From CAZIVO01 sp964542765 (GTDB taxonomy: Bacteria; Planctomycetota; UBA1135; UBA2386), in assembly GCA_964542765.1 (NCBI GenBank), contig CAZIVO010000090.1, forward strand, positions 1 to 15,841: DNA of 15,841 bases, given 5' to 3'. Of this stretch, positions 14,104 through 15,841 are shown in pieces (the first letter of the stretch is position 1; each line of letters opens with the position of its first letter). The translations under genes and the position numbers were made by a program. The notes beneath the pieces were generated by a model, which worked only from the letters and a program-made list of their open reading frames with translations, searched no databases and had not been told where the DNA came from.

Positions 14104-15741
14104 TCACTCGTGGCCGATCCAGATGGCCTTACCCAATCCAGCCATTGCCAGGCCGCGCAGTATGTGCATGTTCGCCTCGCCCAGGCCGACGCAATGGATC
14201 TTGGCCTTGCGAAACAGGTTGAGGCGCTCGATATCGGGCAGGAGATGGTCGGGTATGCTGAAGGGGCCCTGGAACAGGAGCTGGGGCGTGCCTTCTTGCT
14301 CGGTGTGCGATTCCGGATCGCCGACCTGATCCTCGGGATCACGCTTGTCGATGCAGGGCCAATCGTCCCAGGACGGTTCGCCGTCGGACAGCAGGAAGAT
14401 CGTGTCGCAACCCTCGAGGTAGGCGGTCTTGTCGATGTATTCGGGCTTGCTGGTCAGGCCGCGTTTCTTGAGCCGGAAGGCACAGCGGAAACCGCCGTGC
14501 ATGTTGGTGTTGCCACGCAGCGTGCCGTGCGGGCGGTCGGCCTTGACCGGGCCGGCGCTGATCGAATCGAGTTCGCGGAAGACGCGTGTGACGGTGCTTT
14601 TGGTTGCGGTGACCATCCCGTTGGTGGCTGCGAGCGGCGTCGCTTCGCTGCCGAACAGGATGACCGAAAAGCGCTGCTTGGGGGACAATGTCCCGATCGA
14701 GAGTTTGAGAAACTCCCTGGCAGCGTCGAAGCGGGTCTTGATCCGTTCCCATGGCAGCGCCGCCTTGCCGGGCATGATCTTGCCGCTGCTGGTTCGTTTT
14801 TGGCGGGGACCCGTGATCGGCCCCAGAGACTTCCTTTCCTTGTCCGTCAGAGGAGCCAGCATCGAGTCCGAAGCGTCGACCACGTAGCAGATCCGCATGC
14901 CGATGGATTCGAGGCCGAAGAATCTCGTGCTCACCGTGTGCTGGCGTGTCGGGCGCGCGGCCGGACTCTCGAGTTTCGAGACCCAGGGAGCCGAGGTGAG
15001 GCCCAGTTCGTCGCATTCGAAGGTTGCTGCGAGCTGGCGGGCGATCACGATCTTGGCGTGCTGATCGAGATCGCGATCATCGAGCTGGTCGATCAGGAGT
15101 CGGCAGACTGGTTTGAGATCGTCGTATCGGATGTCACGCGCCTGGGTTCGTAGCAGCCGCGCGCAGGAACCGAACAGCAAGGCGCGGTCGAAGTCCTTCT
15201 TCGGAGGAGACGTGATCAGATCGGGCACCAGCCGAGTCACAACCCCGCCGATCGGTCGCCGCGAGGCGTTGCGAGCAAGGGCTTCGATGGCGGCGGTGCG
15301 CAAGAAGATGTCCGCCTTGCTGCGGGCGATCGTCGCCAGTTCATCGAGATCGACGAACCAACCTTCGGTTGCAAGACTGCGATACCAGAGCCAGGCGTCG
15401 ACGTCCTTCTTGTAAGAGGTGCGCCATGCCTTCAAGGTCCCGAGATCTTCTTCGCGGTCGAAGAAGCGCGTGGCGACCTCGGCGATCAGGTAGCGGACCT
15501 GCTCCTTGGGCTGCTCGGGCTTGGCGTAGCCGCGGATCAGGATCTCGAGCGCTCGCGGGTCTCGCGTCTTGGCGATGTGTGCACGAGCTGCGGCCCGCTT
15601 CCAGAGCGACGGTCGGCGGATGTAATCGTCGTATTTGGGCTTGGCGGCCTCGAAACCTGTGTCCTGAGCGGTTGCAGGTGCCCATGCCATCAGCCCGAAG
15701 ATGGTCAAGGACAGCGATGAGAGCAGTCGTTTCATGGACAT
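14104..15741 (-). CDS. Exported protein with HEAT-like helical repeats and a C-terminal VWA domain
   Basis: A 545-residue protein. Residues 1-25 are a signal peptide (hydrophobic core, Ala-rich end at ATAQ). Residues about 33-245 are Ala/Leu/Arg-rich helices reminiscent of HEAT repeats, for example SLWKRAAARAHIAKTRDPRALEI and IFLRTAAIEALARNAS by pattern. A VWA domain runs from about 280 to the end. Its metal site is complete: DASDS at 289-293, Thr412 in GNTNMHGG, and LLSDGEPSW at 450-458 with Asp453. It ends with LRGLAMAGLGKAIWIG, the usual last helix and strand. A basic, Gly/Pro-rich insert (about 300-330) directly after the metal loop is uncommon. There is no membrane anchor other than the signal, so it should be periplasmic or secreted. 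ATG 15741 is chosen, with GAGGG 6 bases upstream; ATG 15735 is possible. It is probably co-transcribed with the DUF3500-like gene. Function unknown, probably metal-dependent binding. Confidence 0.85.
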   Translation of the reverse strand: MSMKRLLSSLSLTIFGLMAWAPATAQDTGFEAAKPKYDDYIRRPSLWKRAAARAHIAKTRDPRALEILIRGYAKPEQPKEQVRYLIAEVATRFFDREEDLGTLKAWRTSYKKDVDAWLWYRSLATEGWFVDLDELATIARSKADIFLRTAAIEALARNASRRPIGGVVTRLVPDLITSPPKKDFDRALLFGSCARLLRTQARDIRYDDLKPVCRLLIDQLDDRDLDQHAKIVIARQLAATFECDELGLTSAPWVSKLESPAARPTRQHTVSTRFFGLESIGMRICYVVDASDSMLAPLTDKERKSLGPITGPRQKRTSSGKIMPGKAALPWERIKTRFDAAREFLKLSIGTLSPKQRFSVILFGSEATPLAATNGMVTATKSTVTRVFRELDSISAGPVKADRPHGTLRGNTNMHGGFRCAFRLKKRGLTSKPEYIDKTAYLEGCDTIFLLSDGEPSWDDWPCIDKRDPEDQVGDPESHTEQEGTPQLLFQGPFSIPDHLLPDIERLNLFRKAKIHCVGLGEANMHILRGLAMAGLGKAIWIGHE

Positions 15742-15799
15742 GGGTGGCCCTCGATTCTAGCGCTGCGGGCGGTCACTGTGGTGATGAGATCTCACTGCT

Positions 15800-15841
15800 T
15801 CAGGCCAAACCATAGGTCGCCGCCCCGCCGAGCACTTCCTC
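15800..15841 (-). other. Possible C-terminal tail of a gene beyond the right edge
   Basis: On the minus strand the frame entering at 15841 reads 13 codons (ending GGAATYGLA) and stops with TGA at 15800-15802, 58 bases before the HEAT-VWA start. It is too short to identify. It might be the end of the preceding gene in the same direction, or chance. Confidence 0.2.

Noticed and set aside
14002..15153. 383-codon plus-strand reading frame opposite the HEAT-VWA gene
   Set aside because: It is antisense to a protein with an intact signal peptide and VWA motifs and contains no recognisable domain. Long antisense frames are expected in GC-rich DNA.

Overview
The window reads as chromosomal DNA of a high-GC Gram-negative bacterium, most likely a member of the Planctomycetota. 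This is inferred from three things: a tandem MoxR / DUF58 / BatA-like / VWA-GATase-like cluster, several exported repeat and VWA proteins, and weak or absent Shine-Dalgarno sequences. No rRNA marker is present. I see no tRNA, rRNA, CRISPR array, insertion sequence, integrase or phage gene. Eleven protein genes fill almost all of the window. Ten are on the minus strand and one (MscS-type channel) is on the plus strand.

Left part (1-3756). A minus-strand gene for an exported PQQ-type beta-propeller protein starts at 2100 and runs off the left edge. A 384-base divergent intergenic region separates it from a plus-strand mechanosensitive channel (2485-3756). That region holds a small repeated element that could be an operator.

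Middle (3826-10516). Four tightly packed minus-strand genes form one transcription unit, read in the order MoxR AAA+ ATPase, DUF58 protein, BatA-domain VWA membrane protein, VWA/GATase-like membrane protein. Gaps are 20, 6 and 2 bases. MoxR ATPases with VWA partners are thought to act as chaperone or assembly machines. Here the last two proteins are membrane anchored with large extracytoplasmic portions, so the unit probably remodels or senses something at the envelope. Its substrate is unknown.

Right part (10796-15741). Two overlapping genes encode a dimethylarginine dimethylaminohydrolase (DDAH) and a proline-racemase-family enzyme. The second catalytic Cys of the racemase-family enzyme is Thr, which points to trans-3-hydroxy-L-proline dehydratase. 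Together they would degrade two modified amino acids released from proteins. Upstream lie a small FtsB/DivIC-like bitopic protein, a Tat-exported DUF3500-like protein, and an exported protein with helical (HEAT-like) repeats followed by a VWA domain.

Four of the eleven proteins carry an intact first MIDAS loop (DxSxS). The least ordinary points are the paired modified-amino-acid enzymes, the FtsB-like protein with a possible leaderless promoter, and the exported HEAT-VWA protein. Nothing here is clearly a new defence or mobile system.
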